Source: Dickeya dianthicola NCPPB 453 (GTDB lineage: Bacteria; Pseudomonadota; Gammaproteobacteria; Enterobacterales; Enterobacteriaceae). Taken from it: a DNA stretch of 64,000 nt. Both the position numbers and the translations under genes were made by a program. Below are positions 1 to 7,499 of this stretch, piece after piece. The stretch spans positions 817,594 to 881,593 of the forward strand of contig NZ_CM001841.1 in assembly GCF_000365305.1 (NCBI RefSeq), written 5' to 3'. The stretch's first letter is position 1. Each line of letters opens with the position of its first letter. Under the pieces are notes generated by a model. The model was not told the origin of the DNA and ran no database searches. It saw only the letters and a list, made by a program, of their open reading frames with translations.

Positions 1-257
1 TGATGGCATAGTATTCTCCATATTGTCATTGTTATGAGAGAAAATATCATTGGTTAATAATTTGGGCAATAATTTGTTAAGGAATGTTCTTTAAATTAAT
101 TTGTGATTATTTCAATAATATTTAATATTCAACTAATATATCAATCATGAGATAATTTTTACTTATAAAAATGTAAATTAATTATATTCTAAATGTTTTG
201 TGAAAAAGGATTTGTGGCAAAACCGGCCGAAGCAGGTTTGCCACTGTTGATGAGGTA
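1..257. other. AT-rich non-coding stretch inside the satellite
   Basis: I see no gene here. The stretch is strongly AT-rich and lies past the 3' end of the primase gene. Apart from the inverted repeat at 214-244 I see nothing in it. No copy of the ssrA 3' end occurs here, so the left attachment site of the element must lie outside the window. Confidence 0.6.
214..244 (-). terminator. Inverted repeat, possible terminator of the primase gene
   Basis: GTGGCAAA(A)CC pairs with GGTTTGCCAC around a 10-nt loop, with one bulged A. It lies 13 nt past the primase stop codon. Read on the minus strand, a short T run follows about 7 nt after the stem, so terminator function is plausible but not typical. 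Confidence 0.45.
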
Positions 258-2582
258 TCAGGCCCTGTCACATTTGGGCAGCCAGTCGGCGTCTGACTCG
301 CCTTTCAGTTCAAGGTTGGTTTGTATGCCCTGCTTGGTTCTGCCTTTGAGGTAGACCAGACCGTATTCCGACATGATGTTAGGTAGCACTTTGCCAAAAG
401 CCGTCAGGCTTATGGGCTTTTGATGGCCGTGCGACTCCATAAATGACAGATAGGCGTGGTACAGGTATTTACGGGGATTACGGGGCGTGATGTTGGCGTT
501 TCCCATATACAGCCCGGTGGTGCCACTGTGTGCCTGCAGGTAGCCGCAAAAATCAACCAATGGATCGGCCTGACGTTTGATTTCCAGCGCTTCGGCGGAA
601 TGTTGTTGTGCCTGTAGCAATGTCCGGGCGTTGTTGGGGTCGGCAAAGCGCTTCATCAGGTGACGCACAATTACGGCCAATTCTGCCCGAATTTTCTCTT
701 TCAGCTTAGGGTCGCGTTCGCTGGCCGGAATGGGCTCGCTGAAATGAATAATCACCCGGCGACGAGACACGCCGCCGCTGCGGTCGCTAAAGCGCATCGG
801 GGTGTTGTTGACGGCCAGAATCACCGCCGGAATTCGGGTGGAATAGGCGTCACGGTATTTCGGGTCAACCATCACCGCATCGCCGCCGGTAATGGCCTTG
901 ATACCGGCACCGTCACCGCTCCATTTCTCTTGATCAGGCAGTACGATGAATGAGAAACCAATCAGTGACGCGCGCTCACGGGAAGATTCAATGGTGTTGA
1001 TGGTCGCCGCCGTGGTGTTGTCCTCGCCGGACAGCATAGTAGCAATCTCGGCCAGAATACTTTTCCCGCTGCCGCCGGGGCCGGTGACTTCAAGGAACAG
1101 TTGCCAGTCATAGCAGTTTGCCAGCACCATAAACAGCGCGGCCAGAATACGTGCCTGTTTATCTTCGTTGTGTCCTGCCGCACGGGTCAGCCAGCGCCAG
1201 AAGTGCGGAGCATTGTCGGCAAGGTTTTCTCCTGCCTTAAGCGGCGTGTAGTCCACGTCATTAACGGTATGCAACCCGTTCTCCCGGCGGTGCGGCTTAA
1301 ACTCCCCGCTGACAGTATCAAACACGCCGTTACGAAAGCCGATTAACCGGCGCTGCGGCTTGGCCTGCATGGGGATAATCAGTTTCAGGGTGTCTAACAC
1401 GCTGCCAATGCTGGACGCGGTAAAGGGAGCCTGTATCTTCTGAAACAGCACGGCGATATCCCGGCTTAACAAGCGGTAGGGTAAGGCTTTCCATGCACCG
1501 TTTTGATACTGGAAGAAGGTTTCCCCAAAAGCATCAATAGCCAGCGTGTTGCGGTAATGGTCGCGTATCTTCTCCGCTTTCTCACTGGCGCTCATGGCCT
1601 TGAATTCGGCCTCGCCCAGCGACTCAAACGGGCTGGCCTTTTCCGGCTGGATAAACTCAGTCAGGTAGTGCCGGGTGACGTCTGCGCCTTCACGGCGGTA
1701 CACATCGTTCCAGTCACCAAATATCGGCGGCAGAGCGACACGTCCATGTACAGCAGAAGCGGCCTGACCGGCTTTGGACTGGCCGGTGCCGTTCTCATCC
1801 CGGTCAGCGGCGATCAGCAAGGTCGCCGCCGGGTGGCGTGTTTTCAGTTCACGGGCAAGGGATGACAGATTGTTAGCGCTGAGCGCGACATACACGGTAT
1901 CACCGGTTAGCTGGTACAGCGTTAACCCAGTGGCATAGCCCTCAGCCAGCCAGATAACGGTGGTGTGTTTGCCACTGAAACAGTAAAACGTGCCTTTAAC
2001 CTGTCCGCCTTTTAGCGTGCGTTTGTCTCCCTGTGCATTAATCAACTGGATGTTCACCACCTCGCCATCGTGCGTAGTCAGTGGTACCAGTACATCACCG
2101 GACTGATAGACTATGCCGCCCATGCGCAGCGGTTTGCCCTGTAGAGTGAGTACCTCCACGTCTGGCCAGCCTTTGGCGCTCAGGTAGGCATTACCGGACT
2201 GTGTAACCGTTTCTTTGATTTTGGCCTGTGCCTGAACCGCCGCCCGTTGCCGGGCAGCGTCGTTATCATCGTCGTCGGAAGTTGATGCTGCCGGGCTATC
2301 CGGCAGCGTACCCAGCAACGCGCTCACTTTCAGGGCGGCGTCGGTTGGCGTCAGGTTCAGGGCTTTCTCAACCAGATTCAGTCCGTCACCCGCGCCACAC
2401 TGGTTACAGAACCATGTGCCGCGCTCCTCTTTGTTATCGAAGCGGAAGCGGTCCTTGCCACCGCATACCGGGCAGGCGCTATGCCGCCCGGCTGCGTCAA
2501 CGGAAATCCCCAGCAGGGGGAGGAGTTGCGGCCAGTGGCCGCTGGCGCGTTTCACGGCCTGTGTCACGGTAGGTTGTGCCAT
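258..2582 (-). CDS. P4 alpha-like primase-helicase
   Basis: This 774-aa protein resembles the alpha replication protein of satellite phage P4, which combines primase, SF3 helicase and origin binding. An N-terminal zinc ribbon has Cys37, Cys40, Cys59 and Cys62. A TOPRIM-like segment follows (WLAEGYATGL near 211, LLIAADRDENG near 255). The helicase part has Walker A GPGGSGKS at 501-508. Length matches P4 alpha (777 aa). It ends a minus-strand series that starts at alpA. In P4 this protein starts replication and binds crr iterons; similar iterons are present at 4048-4150. The gene is intact, so the element may still be able to replicate once excised. The family call is firm; activity is inferred. 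Confidence 0.92.
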   Translation of the reverse strand: MAQPTVTQAVKRASGHWPQLLPLLGISVDAAGRHSACPVCGGKDRFRFDNKEERGTWFCNQCGAGDGLNLVEKALNLTPTDAALKVSALLGTLPDSPAASTSDDDDNDAARQRAAVQAQAKIKETVTQSGNAYLSAKGWPDVEVLTLQGKPLRMGGIVYQSGDVLVPLTTHDGEVVNIQLINAQGDKRTLKGGQVKGTFYCFSGKHTTVIWLAEGYATGLTLYQLTGDTVYVALSANNLSSLARELKTRHPAATLLIAADRDENGTGQSKAGQAASAVHGRVALPPIFGDWNDVYRREGADVTRHYLTEFIQPEKASPFESLGEAEFKAMSASEKAEKIRDHYRNTLAIDAFGETFFQYQNGAWKALPYRLLSRDIAVLFQKIQAPFTASSIGSVLDTLKLIIPMQAKPQRRLIGFRNGVFDTVSGEFKPHRRENGLHTVNDVDYTPLKAGENLADNAPHFWRWLTRAAGHNEDKQARILAALFMVLANCYDWQLFLEVTGPGGSGKSILAEIATMLSGEDNTTAATINTIESSRERASLIGFSFIVLPDQEKWSGDGAGIKAITGGDAVMVDPKYRDAYSTRIPAVILAVNNTPMRFSDRSGGVSRRRVIIHFSEPIPASERDPKLKEKIRAELAVIVRHLMKRFADPNNARTLLQAQQHSAEALEIKRQADPLVDFCGYLQAHSGTTGLYMGNANITPRNPRKYLYHAYLSFMESHGHQKPISLTAFGKVLPNIMSEYGLVYLKGRTKQGIQTNLELKGESDADWLPKCDRA

Positions 2583-2592
2583 GTGTTGCCCT

Positions 2593-2805
2593 TCAGTGCA
2601 GTGTGGAGTCGGTCTGGCCGGGGTCGTTCAGGTTATCGATAGCATCGGGCATATCCAGCGTGGCCGAGAGCACTTCTAAGCGTTCTGCCAGCACAAACAG
2701 CAGCACTTCTTTTGCCATCGGGTTATCCAGCTCAATCACGGCATAGGTCAGGGCGCGGCACTGGTCGGTAATTTCTTCCGCGGTCAGGGGCGTGACATCA
2801 AACAT
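2593..2805 (-). CDS. Small conserved-type satellite protein, 70 aa
   Basis: A 70-codon ORF (MFDVTPLTAEE...) begins in an 8-nt overlap with the stop of the Icd-like gene, and its stop is 10 nt upstream of the primase start. This tight packing suggests translational coupling. The sequence is acidic, helical in appearance and without membrane segments. P4-like elements commonly have an uncharacterised small protein just upstream of alpha; I do not know its function. The same frame stays open far upstream, so it could instead be the C-terminus of the longer Ash-like frame, but the overlap favours a separate start. Confidence 0.55.
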   Translation of the reverse strand: MFDVTPLTAEEITDQCRALTYAVIELDNPMAKEVLLFVLAERLEVLSATLDMPDAIDNLNDPGQTDSTLH

Positions 2806-3342
2806 GGCGGGCACCCCGCAGCGGCAGGCGGCCAGCAAACGACAACACGTAGTCACGTGCCAGCAAACGGCGGGCGCTGATTTCATCCGGGGCGATAACC
2901 GCTTCACGGTGCGGTAAGGCGCGTAATTCCGCGCGGCGCACGGCCAGAAACAGAAAGGTAAATTGCGGGTGTGACGGGGTTGGGGTCGTAGCCATGTGGC
3001 AGTCTCCGTTGAGTAGCTAAAACTGCTACCACCAGAAACGCCAATTTCAAGGGTGGTAGCCCAGACGGGGTTGGCGTAACCGGCCTCAACGAACACCGGC
3101 CAGCCCGAAGGCTGCCCCGCCTGAGCCACCATAATTTGGATGCAGTGGCGGCATAAAGTGTGCCGCACATTGTGCAGGTGTGCTAAGGCTGCGACGTAAA
3201 AAAAGACGCATGGCGCGTCTGGTGTCGCCGTTGAGTTGTTCAGGACGCCAATCCCGGCTATCGATTTTGCGACAGCGACGGAACTATAGCGCCAAAAAGC
3301 CCCGGCAGGCAAGCCGGGGAAAGGGATAAATTGCACGCTCAT
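2593..3342 (-). CDS. Ash-like open frame (249 codons, overlaps two small genes)
   Basis: The frame opens with an ATG 7 nt after the stop of the 48-aa ORF and has a plausible GAGG site 5 nt before it. Its central part (AGQPSGWPVFVEAGYANPVW, then TLEIGVSGGSSFS) matches the pattern I remember for the Ash family of P4-like phages. The part after about residue 115 is Arg/Cys-rich and overlaps the Icd-like gene in another frame, so it may be open only by chance. The last 70 codons probably form a separate gene. The true product may be shorter than the open frame. Confidence 0.4.
   Translation of the reverse strand: MSVQFIPFPGLPAGAFWRYSSVAVAKSIAGIGVLNNSTATPDAPCVFFYVAALAHLHNVRHTLCRHCIQIMVAQAGQPSGWPVFVEAGYANPVWATTLEIGVSGGSSFSYSTETATWLRPQPRHTRNLPFCFWPCAARNYAPYRTVKRLSPRMKSAPAVCWHVTTCCRLLAACRCGVPAMFDVTPLTAEEITDQCRALTYAVIELDNPMAKEVLLFVLAERLEVLSATLDMPDAIDNLNDPGQTDSTLH
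2798..2995 (-). CDS. Icd-like protein (host cell-division inhibitor family)
   Basis: This 65-aa protein begins MATTPTPSHPQFTFLFLAVRR and ends LSFAGRLPLRGARHV, the pattern I associate with small P4-like proteins annotated as Icd-like host cell-division inhibitors. A good ribosome-binding site (GGAGA, 7-nt spacing) precedes the ATG at 2995. It lies wholly inside the Ash-like frame but in a different reading frame, an arrangement typical of these elements. Its stop overlaps the start of the next small ORF. Family membership is from memory; inhibition of division by this protein is not shown. Confidence 0.6.
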   Translation of the reverse strand: MATTPTPSHPQFTFLFLAVRRAELRALPHREAVIAPDEISARRLLARDYVLSFAGRLPLRGARHV

Positions 3343-3349
3343 AGCAGCC

Positions 3350-3496
3350 TCAGCAGTTGGTCAGCGCATCACCGGCACGGGATGTGCAGTAATGCCGGGG
3401 TGAATCAGAGGCTGCGGCCAGCAGTTGATCGCACAGGCTGAGGGTTTCCCGTTCATCGAGTGTGGTCGACTGACCGGCGATAGCTAAGGTGATCAT
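3350..3496 (-). CDS. 48-aa ORF translationally coupled to alpA
   Basis: The ATG overlaps the alpA stop codon in an ATGA tetranucleotide, the usual sign of coupling. The product begins MITLAIAGQSTTLDE and ends GDALTNC, with no signal peptide or membrane segment. It fills the gap between alpA and the Ash-like frame with no spare DNA. I do not recognise a family. Reality is supported by position and overlap only. Confidence 0.5.
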   Translation of the reverse strand: MITLAIAGQSTTLDERETLSLCDQLLAAASDSPRHYCTSRAGDALTNC

Positions 3497-3753
3497 GCGT
3501 GATTCTCCTGTTGACGGGCGGCGATACGTTCAGCCACCCAATGATGAATTTCGGACTCAACCCATGCAACGTTCTTCCCACCCAAAGGAACACGGGCGGG
3601 AAATGCATTGCGGCTGCTCAGTTCGTACAGCGTCGAGCGGGAAATACCGGTGACGTGCAGCACTTCCGGCAGGCGCATTAAGCGCTCTCTGGCTGGAGCC
3701 TGTGGCATCGGAGGCACTGCGGGAAGGGGGGCTTGGGGTGTGGCTGACAACAT
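3493..3753 (-). CDS. alpA: AlpA-family DNA-binding regulator
   Basis: This 86-aa protein carries the AlpA/Vis helix-turn-helix (RLPEVLHVTGISRSTLYELS, about 28-47) followed by FPARVPLGGKNVAWVESEIHHWV, the conserved AlpA tail. AlpA-type proteins activate or assist integrase and excisionase functions; P4 Vis is both excisionase and repressor of late genes. It stands divergent from the psu-like gene, as vis stands relative to the late genes in P4. An upstream Pro/Ala-rich leader of about 25 residues suggests that a downstream Met (residue 16 or 26) could be the real start. Confidence 0.85.
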   Translation of the reverse strand: MLSATPQAPLPAVPPMPQAPARERLMRLPEVLHVTGISRSTLYELSSRNAFPARVPLGGKNVAWVESEIHHWVAERIAARQQENHA

Positions 3754-4047
3754 TGGGCGCTACCTCGTTAATGTCCGCCCGGCTCTGGCCGGATGGCGCT
3801 GGATTTATCTGGTAGCTCGCTATTATGTGAATATTTGCAGTGGTGGCAACAAGGGGAAAAAAGGAGATTGATGGACAAAAAGCGGTCGGGAACTACCGTC
3901 AATTCTCAACGTTGCCCAATATTTGCCAATATAAGTCAATTTTACACATTCGATAAAAATCAAATTATTGGTGGCTATTTATATGGCCTGAATTGATAGT
4001 AAAAAACATCTGAAAACCGCTCGCCAGAAAAAAGCGCCAACAATTCA

Positions 4048-4150
4048 GGTGGACAGTATGAACACCGGGTGATGAGTGTTATATCCACTCTTCATCCCTT
4101 TATCTATTGATTTATCTGTTTTTTCTCTCAGGTGAAGAGTAGTGAACAGT
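4048..4150. repeat. Iterons resembling P4 crr (GGTGAACAGT type)
   Basis: Four decamers in one orientation match GGTGAACAGT closely: GGTGGACAGT (4048-4057), GGTGATGAGT (4068-4077), GGTGAAGAGT (4131-4140) and AGTGAACAGT (4141-4150). An inverted copy, ACTCTTCATCC, lies at 4087-4097. P4 alpha protein binds GGTGAACA-type repeats at ori1 and crr. This cluster is therefore a good candidate for the binding region of the alpha-like primase at 258-2582. Confidence 0.6.
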
Positions 4151-4204
4151 TTTATAAAAGTGTGGCGGTTGATAGAGGGAGGCAACCTGTCATAAACACG
4201 CTCT

Positions 4205-4260
4205 TGTGTGGGAATGGGCACAATCGGCCCAGATAGCGGCGTTGTGTGGTGAATTGCACC
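4205..4260 (+). promoter_or_regulatory. Two Ogr/Delta-type boxes upstream of the psu-like gene
   Basis: TGTGTGGGAATGGGCACA at 4205-4222 is an exact TGT-N12-ACA dyad, the site recognised by the zinc-finger late activators Ogr and Delta of P2/P4. A related sequence, TGTGTGGTGAATTGCACC, lies 38 bp downstream at 4243-4260 with one mismatch in the right half. They precede the psu-like gene as expected for a late promoter. A -10-like GATAAC lies at 4274-4279. Spacing to it does not fit the canonical -55 perfectly. Confidence 0.5.
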
Positions 4261-4296
4261 ATAGCTGCCAGATGATAACCCATACGGAGAACGACT

Positions 4297-5049
4297 ATGA
4301 GCCAGACAACGCCACAAAGTGATATCCCAGATGTTTTGAAAAAAATGGCTGACAACTATCTGAAGGCGCGAGAAGCTCACCTCGCTAACGCCAGTGAACT
4401 GGATAACATCATGACGGCGATGAGGCGAGCCAAAGCGCAGCAGACCGCTACCGAAGCAGAAAATCAGCTTTCTGATACCGAATGGCGCGCCCGTTTTCTC
4501 AAAGCGCGTGGGGAAATGACGGAGGAACTGAAAGCCCTGCAGTTACAGCGTCTGGCACAGCGCGAACTGGCGCACGAGTATGATGGGTTGCTGGCGCAGT
4601 TGGAAATCGACCAGCTCCGGCAGCAGGCAACGTGCCATGCATCGGCCAAAGCGTGCTGTAATGCACATGCCAGCGCGCTGCGTGATTACGCCGAGTGGGA
4701 ATTAAGCCAGGCGTTAGACCGTATCAGTACAGCGCTGATTCGGGCCATCAAGTTAAAGCAGCACATGCTGGGTATCACCACGTCTGAATTTACCGAAGGA
4801 CTTTCCTATCAAAAACCCGATAAAGTGGTCATGGAACAGGTGGTCAACTGCCTGATAGCCAAGTCGAATAATTATCGCTTTGAAATGGATAACGAGCCAG
4901 TCTTGTCCGTGCTGGGGCTTGATTCACCTTCGTTGCCACATGCAGATTTTCCCCCCGTGGCAAATCCGATCGGCCGAATGAATTTTTTCCGTGAATTGAA
5001 AGAAAAAGAAGCAGCGTTAACAACGCGCGGGCGCAATACTGCGGATTGA
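4297..5049 (+). CDS. Psu-like late protein of the satellite (polarity suppression family candidate)
   Basis: This 250-aa protein is largely helical with heptad-rich Glu/Gln/Ala segments (about 20-140) and a Cys pair CHASAKACC near 115. P4 Psu (190 aa) inhibits Rho and decorates the capsid. The assignment rests on three things: it is the only plus-strand gene of the element, it is divergent from alpA, and late-type boxes precede it while a terminator and a cos-like site follow. Sequence similarity to Psu is weak by eye. No sid or delta gene is visible. It has an ACGGAGA ribosome-binding site. It could be another structural or helper-interaction protein. Confidence 0.5.
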   Translation: MSQTTPQSDIPDVLKKMADNYLKAREAHLANASELDNIMTAMRRAKAQQTATEAENQLSDTEWRARFLKARGEMTEELKALQLQRLAQRELAHEYDGLLAQLEIDQLRQQATCHASAKACCNAHASALRDYAEWELSQALDRISTALIRAIKLKQHMLGITTSEFTEGLSYQKPDKVVMEQVVNCLIAKSNNYRFEMDNEPVLSVLGLDSPSLPHADFPPVANPIGRMNFFRELKEKEAALTTRGRNTAD

Positions 5050-5096
5050 ATTAATTAGCCGTATTATCATTTTATTGATTTTAATATCAGCATATC

Positions 5097-5121
5097 GCCC
5101 GCCATCGCGCGGGCTTTTTTT
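5097..5121 (+). terminator. Terminator after the psu-like gene
   Basis: GCCCGC (5097-5102), loop CATCGC, GCGGGC (5109-5114), then seven T residues. It is a standard intrinsic terminator 48 nt after the psu-like stop. Confidence 0.85.
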
Positions 5122-5279
5122 GAGGCTTTTTCTCTGGCTAGCGATTTTTTGATCGTGCATGTGTACAGTGCATGAATTTGCATGTGAAACTTACCTCTCA
5201 ATTAGCCCTGTCGCGCCAGTATTGGCACGGCCTGAGCGACTTCATGCAACTGCATGAAAACTGCTACATAAAGTGGGTA

Positions 5280-5295
5280 GGCGTGGCGGGGGCAC
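5280..5295. other. cos-like sequence of the P2/P4/186 type
   Basis: GGCGTGGCGGGGGCAC closely resembles the 19-nt cohesive ends I remember for P2/P4 (GGCGAGGCGGGGAAAGCAC) and 186 (GGCGTGGCGGGG...), but lacks the AAA. It lies between psu and the cargo, where cos lies in integrated P4. If functional, it would let a P2-like helper package the element. Confidence 0.5.
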
Positions 5296-5539
5296 GATTG
5301 CGCGCTGATGTCACTGTGCAAATTTCCAAGTTTTGAGCGAATCGCTGTGTTGTTTAGACTTATGATTTAGAGTAGTGATCGACTTAGTGTGAGATGGCAT
5401 ATCGAATTGTAGTAGGGACTACTATCTTTAAAATAATAATAACGAAAGTTGAATATAAATATTAAAGCAATAAGGTTATTTACTCTTGTTGGGGAGGCAT
5501 AGAAACCTCCCAGTTTAAATTATAAAAATTGATGATGAT

Positions 5540-6409
5540 TTACCAATTTTGTGTTTCTTTCAAGTTTTCCACTCTAAATTGCTCAACTTTATCTACAAGT
5601 TGTTCAAGTGAGTCAGTAAGTTCCGAGTGACCATTATTAGGTGAATAAGATAGGAACTTAATCCTCATCGAATTGGAAGCAATGTGCAATAAATCAGGAT
5701 GAACCTCTCCGTCTGGTAAAGTCATATAATGATAAGGCATCCTGCCATGTGCAAATTGAATGTCTTCAAATAGCATCCTGATATCAGGGTCGTCTGTGCC
5801 GCAACCGAGAAATAAAAAAGTATGAGTTAAAGCTAAAGACTTAACAATTTCATAGAATAGGACGTATTTAGTTCTGGCTTCTGCATAATCTCGGCGAGTA
5901 AATATTATTTTTTGCGGCGCATTTGCTGAGCCATGAGTTTTAAGTAATAGTCTAGTGTCACCACCGTGTAGATAGTTTGCAGTATCATCACTGGTATGAT
6001 CTTTTACTATTAGAGTCCCAGCGGATACGCCCCCTGCGTAGGAATCATAAATAGTATCAAAGTTGGGGCTGGCAACAATCGATGCGTCAAGATTATATAT
6101 GTGTTCGTGAATTTTCGCGTGCCTGTAACCAGCTCGCTGATACTCATTTTGTACCTTATCAATAAAAATGTCTAATGTAAGTTTTTCTTTAATTATTTCA
6201 CATGCACTTAAATAGTCTTTTTGACTTAGTAATTGACTGATGCATCCTTTATCTTCTATTTCATTTAAACATGCTCTGAGGAACTCTTCCCAAGTTGCAG
6301 GCCTCTTACCGGTGTCATTAATAGAATTTTTTGATATGCCTGCACCAATCATAATGATACAACGACGTCTTGCTAGAGCAGCAATTAAAGGTTCTGGCCA
6401 AGAAATCAT
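5540..6409 (-). CDS. SIR2-like domain protein, candidate defence effector
   Basis: This 289-aa protein has the SIR2 nucleotide-binding signatures: GAGIS at 22-26, SPNFD at 114-118, KTHGS at 157-161 (candidate catalytic Asn116 and His159) and FLGCGTDDPD at 200-209. Bacterial SIR2-like effectors of this class usually hydrolyse NAD+ on phage infection (Thoeris, DSR, SIR2-HerA). No other domain is evident. It starts inside the ParA-like gene's stop (ATGA overlap), so the two should be co-translated. The pair is AT-rich against a GC-richer backbone and lies in the P4 cargo position. The SIR2 fold is a firm call; NADase activity and defence are inference. Confidence 0.82.
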   Translation of the reverse strand: MISWPEPLIAALARRRCIIMIGAGISKNSINDTGKRPATWEEFLRACLNEIEDKGCISQLLSQKDYLSACEIIKEKLTLDIFIDKVQNEYQRAGYRHAKIHEHIYNLDASIVASPNFDTIYDSYAGGVSAGTLIVKDHTSDDTANYLHGGDTRLLLKTHGSANAPQKIIFTRRDYAEARTKYVLFYEIVKSLALTHTFLFLGCGTDDPDIRMLFEDIQFAHGRMPYHYMTLPDGEVHPDLLHIASNSMRIKFLSYSPNNGHSELTDSLEQLVDKVEQFRVENLKETQNW

Positions 6410-7397
6410 TTCTCTAAACGCTCCAATAGGTTAGAAGCTATATTGTGAAAGAAATCCGCTGCTTCTGATACTCGTGTATATTGTGAACCAACGATGCCAT
6501 CTTTTGCAGATAATTCAAATATAGGTGCATGTGCTTGCTGAGATAATGGAACGACACTGCTCAGTGTAGGTATTTCACCTAAATTTAAATCATCTATATT
6601 TGACTTGAAGAAATTACAAAGTTCTACAAGTTCTGTTTTTTGTTTGGCAATTATTCTTTCAAATGCAGCAACAGGTTCACGAACGCCTGCTTTACTCTTG
6701 GCTTTATATTGCTGCATTACATAACCTGAAAAAATCAAATCCCATTCAACAGGTTTGTTTGCAATTTTAAATGGTTCTTTCTCTGCTTCAATATATTTCT
6801 TTATCGCATCGGAAAGCGCTAATTTCCAAGTGTTGAATGATTTCATAATGTTTTCAACTGCCATCATGCTGAAGATATCAACTGAAAGAGGCATTAGGAA
6901 TGCATCGACCCCGAGAATCACAGAGCGATTTAAAGCGCCGAGAGATGGTCCCATGTCAATCATTATTATGTCATAATGATTTAATCTAGAAATAAGCTCT
7001 TTGAAAACATAAGTAGTTTGAAAACCTCGATGTTCTCCGTTTCTGGTAGCAGCCCAGTCAGTAGCTAAAAGATCCTCTCTAATTGAAAGTTTAGGACTGC
7101 CTACAATCAAATCAACATTGAACCGTTCACTACTAACAATTTCGGGCACTTGTTGAGGATAACCTTGACCTCTTCGTACAGGATCAAAGAATGAGTCAAT
7201 ACTATAGAAGTCATTATTTAAGAAAATCCGTTCGAGATCCTCTTCTTTCAAGATATACGCCGAGGCATTACATTGTGGGTCAGCATCTATAACTAAAACT
7301 TTTTTTTGTGCTGAATAGCCAGCGATGCAGCGACATTACATAATAGCGTTGTTTTACCAACCCCGCCTTTGTTATTGAAAAAGCCAACACTTTTCAC
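6406..7397 (-). CDS. ParA-type ATPase split by a -1 frameshift at A_AAA_AAG
   Basis: A GTG at 7397 with a GGTGGA site opens a frame containing the deviant Walker A KGGVGKTT (residues 10-17). That frame stops at 7293 after 34 codons. One nucleotide back, the rest of the protein continues: Walker A' VLVIDADP, Walker B IIMIDMGPS and a ParA-like C-terminus. Joining the frames after AAG (7301-7299) gives a continuous 330-aa ParA/Soj-like protein. The junction is an in-phase A_AAA_AAG heptamer, the slippery site of E. coli dnaX. This may be programmed frameshifting, a lost A in an A8 run, or a sequencing error. ParA proteins normally move DNA or protein cargo; here it is paired with SIR2, so it may sense or activate. 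Confidence 0.75.
7299..7305 (-). promoter_or_regulatory. Slippery heptamer A_AAA_AAG in the ParA-like gene
   Basis: On the minus strand the run of eight A (7307-7300) plus G gives codons AAA AAA AAG in the upstream frame. This places A_AAA_AAG in the phase needed for -1 tandem slippage. A UAG follows one codon later (7295-7293). I see no strong downstream stem-loop and no clear upstream Shine-Dalgarno stimulator. Confidence 0.55.
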
Positions 7398-7499
7398 AGT
7401 AGTTCCACCATTGCAGTAACATTATTTCTAATAATAACAGGCTCATATTTACAATTCCAATGTTATAAATCTCAATATATAGCCATGTAATTATTTGAT

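Larger units (their letters stand above)
3754..4296. other. Divergent regulatory and replication region of the satellite
   Basis: No convincing gene lies between alpA and the psu-like gene. The alpA-proximal half is AT-rich and should hold the leftward promoter. The right half holds iteron-like decamers (4048-4150) and two TGT-N12-ACA-type boxes (4205-4260). Together these fit a control region combining a replication element and a helper-activated late promoter. Confidence 0.6.
5050..5539. other. Gene-free stretch with terminator, CATG cluster and cos-like site
   Basis: No gene is visible. The stretch holds the terminator at 5097-5121, five CATG-containing motifs between 5156 and 5257 (several as TGCATG), and the cos-like sequence at 5280-5295. 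The right part becomes AT-rich as it approaches the SIR2 cassette, marking the border between satellite backbone and cargo. Confidence 0.6.
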
